Of a DNA stretch of 8,612 nucleotides, positions 7,096 to 8,612 are shown piece by piece (within the stretch, counting starts at the first letter, position 1; each line of letters starts with the position of its first letter). The DNA is taken from contig JAJQBV010000028.1 in NCBI GenBank assembly GCA_021203115.1, forward strand, positions 1 through 8,612, written 5' to 3'. Under the pieces are notes generated by a model. That model ran no database searches and was not told the DNA's origin. It saw only the letters and a program-made list of their open reading frames with translations. This DNA comes from Clostridiales bacterium (GTDB taxonomy: Bacteria; Bacillota; Clostridia; Lachnospirales; Lachnospiraceae). The translations under genes were made by a program, and so were the position numbers.

Positions 7096-8049
7096 ATGAA
7101 GATTCTTGTCACCCCGACCTTCATGCAGCCGGGCAAAAAATCTGCCGCACTGGACAGACTGTCCGCGTATTGCGACAACCTTGTCTTTAACCCCACGGGG
7201 AAACCGCTGGCAGGCAAACAGCTGATCGACCTGCTGAAGGACTGCGACGGATACCTCGCCGGGCTTGACACCGTAGATGAAACCGTGTTAAAGAGCTGCC
7301 CTAACCTGAAGGCCATCTCCCGCTACGGCGCGGGGTATGACCGTGTGGACACGAAAACCGCCGCAGACCTCGGCATCCCCGTCACAAACACGCCGGGAGC
7401 CAACGCCCAGGCAGTTGCAGAGCTGGCGTTCGGCATGCTGCTGTGCCTGGCCCGGGATATTCCCTATCTTCACAATGAGACCGTAAAGGGAAAATGGGTA
7501 CGCTCCAGCGGCCTCGAGCTCTTCGGAAAAACCATCGGCATCATCGGCCTCGGCGCGATCGGCAAAAAGCTTGCAAACTGCTGTGAGGGATTTCAGATGA
7601 AGGTTCTCGCATACGATCCGTTTATTCAGGAGGATTACTGCCGGGAACACCATATCACTCCGGTCACACTCGACGAGCTGCTCGCACAATCTGATTTTAT
7701 CACGCTGCACCTGCCGCTCCTCGACAGCACCTGGCACCTTATCGATGCCGCTGCGATCGGGAAAATGAAAGACGGCGCGATCCTTGTCAACGCCTCACGG
7801 GGCGGAATTATCGATGAGGAAGCCGCCTATCAGGCTCTCATGAGCAAAAAGCTGGGCGGTCTCGGTCTGGATGCCTTTGAAAAAGAACCTCCGGAAGCCT
7901 CCCCGCTGTTTACACTCGACAATGTCGTCGCAAAACCGCATGCCGGAGCGCACACTGCAGAAGCGACACAGGCCATGGCCGATATGGCAGTAGATAACCT
8001 GATTGATCTGCTCGAAGGGAAAGAATGCCGCTATATCGTTAACAAGTAA
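7096..8049 (+). CDS. D-isomer-specific 2-hydroxyacid dehydrogenase (SerA-like, no ACT domain)
   Basis: The product has 317 residues and should be a cytoplasmic NAD(H)-linked dehydrogenase converting a 2-keto acid and a D-2-hydroxy acid. The nucleotide site is GLGAIG (151-156) with Asp174 in AYDP, a residue that usually favours NAD over NADP. The catalytic trio is visible: Arg235 (NASRGG), Glu264 (FEKEP) and His282 (KPHAGAHT). It lacks the C-terminal regulatory region of long SerA enzymes and ends in YIVNK. It resembles 3-phosphoglycerate, glyoxylate and hydroxypyruvate dehydrogenases, which sequence alone does not separate reliably. Its place as last gene, 3 nt after the aldolase, argues for a catabolic role. 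Its ribosome-binding site GGGGAGG (7081-7087) lies inside the end of the aldolase gene. A terminator follows 46 nt after the stop. Confidence 0.88.
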   Translation: MKILVTPTFMQPGKKSAALDRLSAYCDNLVFNPTGKPLAGKQLIDLLKDCDGYLAGLDTVDETVLKSCPNLKAISRYGAGYDRVDTKTAADLGIPVTNTPGANAQAVAELAFGMLLCLARDIPYLHNETVKGKWVRSSGLELFGKTIGIIGLGAIGKKLANCCEGFQMKVLAYDPFIQEDYCREHHITPVTLDELLAQSDFITLHLPLLDSTWHLIDAAAIGKMKDGAILVNASRGGIIDEEAAYQALMSKKLGGLGLDAFEKEPPEASPLFTLDNVVAKPHAGAHTAEATQAMADMAVDNLIDLLEGKECRYIVNK

Positions 8050-8095
8050 TTTTTTCTGCATTTCTTTAAAATGTTGATTTCCTCCAAAGAAGGGC

Positions 8096-8125
8096 AAGGC
8101 TGCCGGAAAACGGCAGCCTTTGTCT
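8096..8125 (+). terminator. Rho-independent terminator closing the operon
   Basis: A perfect 10-bp stem, AAGGCTGCCG (8096-8105) with CGGCAGCCTT (8111-8120), closes a GAAAA loop (8106-8110). The tail on the plus strand is T-rich but interrupted (TTTGTCTATTGTT). On the minus strand the stem is followed by only a weak T tract, so it mainly serves the operon. Confidence 0.88.
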
Positions 8126-8167
8126 ATTGTTCAATTCATATTCTCAAAAAGCACTTTGTTAACGCAA

Positions 8168-8219
8168 AAGTTCCTATGAAAAACGCAGGAAATATTCAGA
8201 AGTTCCTATGAAAAACGCA
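8168..8219. repeat. Two exact 20-bp direct repeats with 32-bp period
   Basis: AAGTTCCTATGAAAAACGCA occurs identically at 8168-8187 and 8200-8219, separated by 12 nt. A loose third match to the core ATGAAAA lies at 8242-8248, and AACGCA also precedes the first copy at 8161-8166. The region 8126-8283 has no gene. The repeats could be protein-binding sites, or end sequence of a mobile element tied to the nuclease remnant beside them; nothing in the window decides this. Confidence 0.75.
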
Positions 8220-8283
8220 ATTTTAAGCTATTGGGAATTTCATGAAAACATTTTATACTGAATTCTCTATATGAAGATTAAAT

Positions 8284-8546
8284 CTATGCACGAATTGATT
8301 CCGGATCAATCCCGTTCTCTTCCAACAGTTTCCGCATACGGGACAACTCAACAACCAATTGTCCATTTTCCTCCGTCAACTGCTCTTTCTCCTCCGTCAG
8401 CTGCTCAATGATTTCCTGATTCTCCTGTCTAGTCAGCTGCAGCCTCCGCTCAAATGTATAATCCAATGTCATCGCCCGTTTTACCTCCCCTCTGTGCATC
8501 CGGAGGAATTCTCCAGAATACTCTTATACTCCCTGTTATTCCCCAT
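8284..8546 (-). pseudogene. Rpn-like PD-(D/E)XK nuclease/transposase remnant with internal deletion
   Basis: Reading the minus strand, an excellent ribosome-binding site (8552-8560, GGAGGGG) leads 7 nt later to an ATG at 8544-8546. That start opens MGNNREYKSILENSSG and stops at 8481-8483 after 21 residues; NREYKS resembles the N-terminus of Rpn/PD-(D/E)XK family transposases of Lachnospiraceae. In another frame, overlapping it, runs GEFLRMHRGEVKRAM and on to TAG 8284-8286. This resembles the C-terminal tail of the same family, a helix after the nuclease fold. The roughly 200 residues with the catalytic core are missing. The open piece from ATG 8499 to 8284 could still give a 71-residue peptide ending in a coiled coil, but it has no ribosome-binding site of its own. 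The family assignment comes from recalled sequence patterns and is moderate. Confidence 0.5.
8371..8406 (-). repeat. 21-bp tandem repeat encoding coiled-coil heptads
   Basis: CTCCGTCAACTGCTC (8371-8385) recurs as CTCCGTCAGCTGCTC (8392-8406), 14 of 15 bases identical with a 21-bp period. On the minus strand this encodes QLTEEKE followed by QLTEENG, then the looser QLVVELS, with Leu every seventh residue. The C-terminal tails of Rpn-like proteins often hold such expandable repeats. Confidence 0.7.
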
Positions 8547-8612
8547 AAAATATCCCCTCCTGATAAATTATCCTGCAGGGATATCGCGCGTTGCGTCAGG
8601 ACTCCTTTCCAA

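Noticed and set aside
8168..8219. CRISPR array
   Set aside because: There are only two copies of a 20-bp unit with a 12-nt gap, no further regular copies and no cas genes.
8231..8259. Possible plus-strand promoter TTGGGA, 17 nt, TATACT
   Set aside because: The spacing is right, but the -35 is poor and no plus-strand gene follows; it would point into the antisense of the nuclease remnant. A/T-rich intergenic DNA gives such matches by chance.
8572..8579. CCTGCAGG palindrome near the right edge
   Set aside because: An 8-bp palindrome in isolation is expected by chance at this scale; no repeat partner or element end was seen beside it.

Overview
The window looks like a chromosome segment from an anaerobic Firmicute, most likely a gut-type Clostridia/Lachnospiraceae. 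The reasons are a giant 2-hydroxyacyl-CoA-dehydratase-activase-type iron-sulfur protein (a family of strict anaerobes), strong Shine-Dalgarno sites before every gene, a consensus sigma-A promoter, and a decayed Rpn-type PD-(D/E)XK transposase-nuclease gene of the kind common in Lachnospiraceae. This placement is inferred from gene content; no rRNA or other marker is present.

Region 1 (1-4363): a TATAAT box at the left edge leads into one very long reading frame (59-4303). It encodes a protein of about 1,410 residues with two BadF/BadG/BcrA/BcrD-type ATPase domains, a Cys-rich linker, a DUF2229-like domain and a HgdB-like (COG3580/3581-type) C-terminal part. The frame is interrupted once by an in-frame TAA at 1703-1705, at a position where relatives are expected to carry Leu. 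A TTA-to-TAA change would explain it. The gene is therefore either a recent nonsense pseudogene, a sequencing error, or a readthrough case. A hairpin-plus-T-tract terminator follows at 4332-4363.

Region 2 (4397-8125): a self-contained four-gene operon. It opens with a near-consensus promoter (TTGACA, 17 nt, extended TGn TATAAC) whose -10 lies in a 12-bp palindrome. It then encodes a divergent AroE/shikimate-dehydrogenase-like oxidoreductase, a phosphotriesterase-family metallohydrolase (probable lactonase), a KHG/KDPG-type class I aldolase and a D-2-hydroxyacid dehydrogenase, and closes with a strong terminator. No dehydratase, kinase, transporter or regulator lies inside the operon. The set suggests catabolism of a lactone or deoxy-sugar acid: ring oxidation or opening, oxidation to a 2-keto-4-hydroxy acid, and retro-aldol cleavage to pyruvate plus an aldehyde. 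The substrate cannot be read from the sequence. This operon is the best candidate here for an undescribed pathway.

Region 3 (8126-8612): a gene-poor tail with two exact 20-bp direct repeats 32 bp apart. On the minus strand lies the wreck of an Rpn-like nuclease/transposase gene: its ribosome-binding site and first codons are joined out of frame to its last ~75 codons, which encode a heptad coiled coil built on a 21-bp DNA repeat. The last 66 bases hold only the upstream leader of that remnant.
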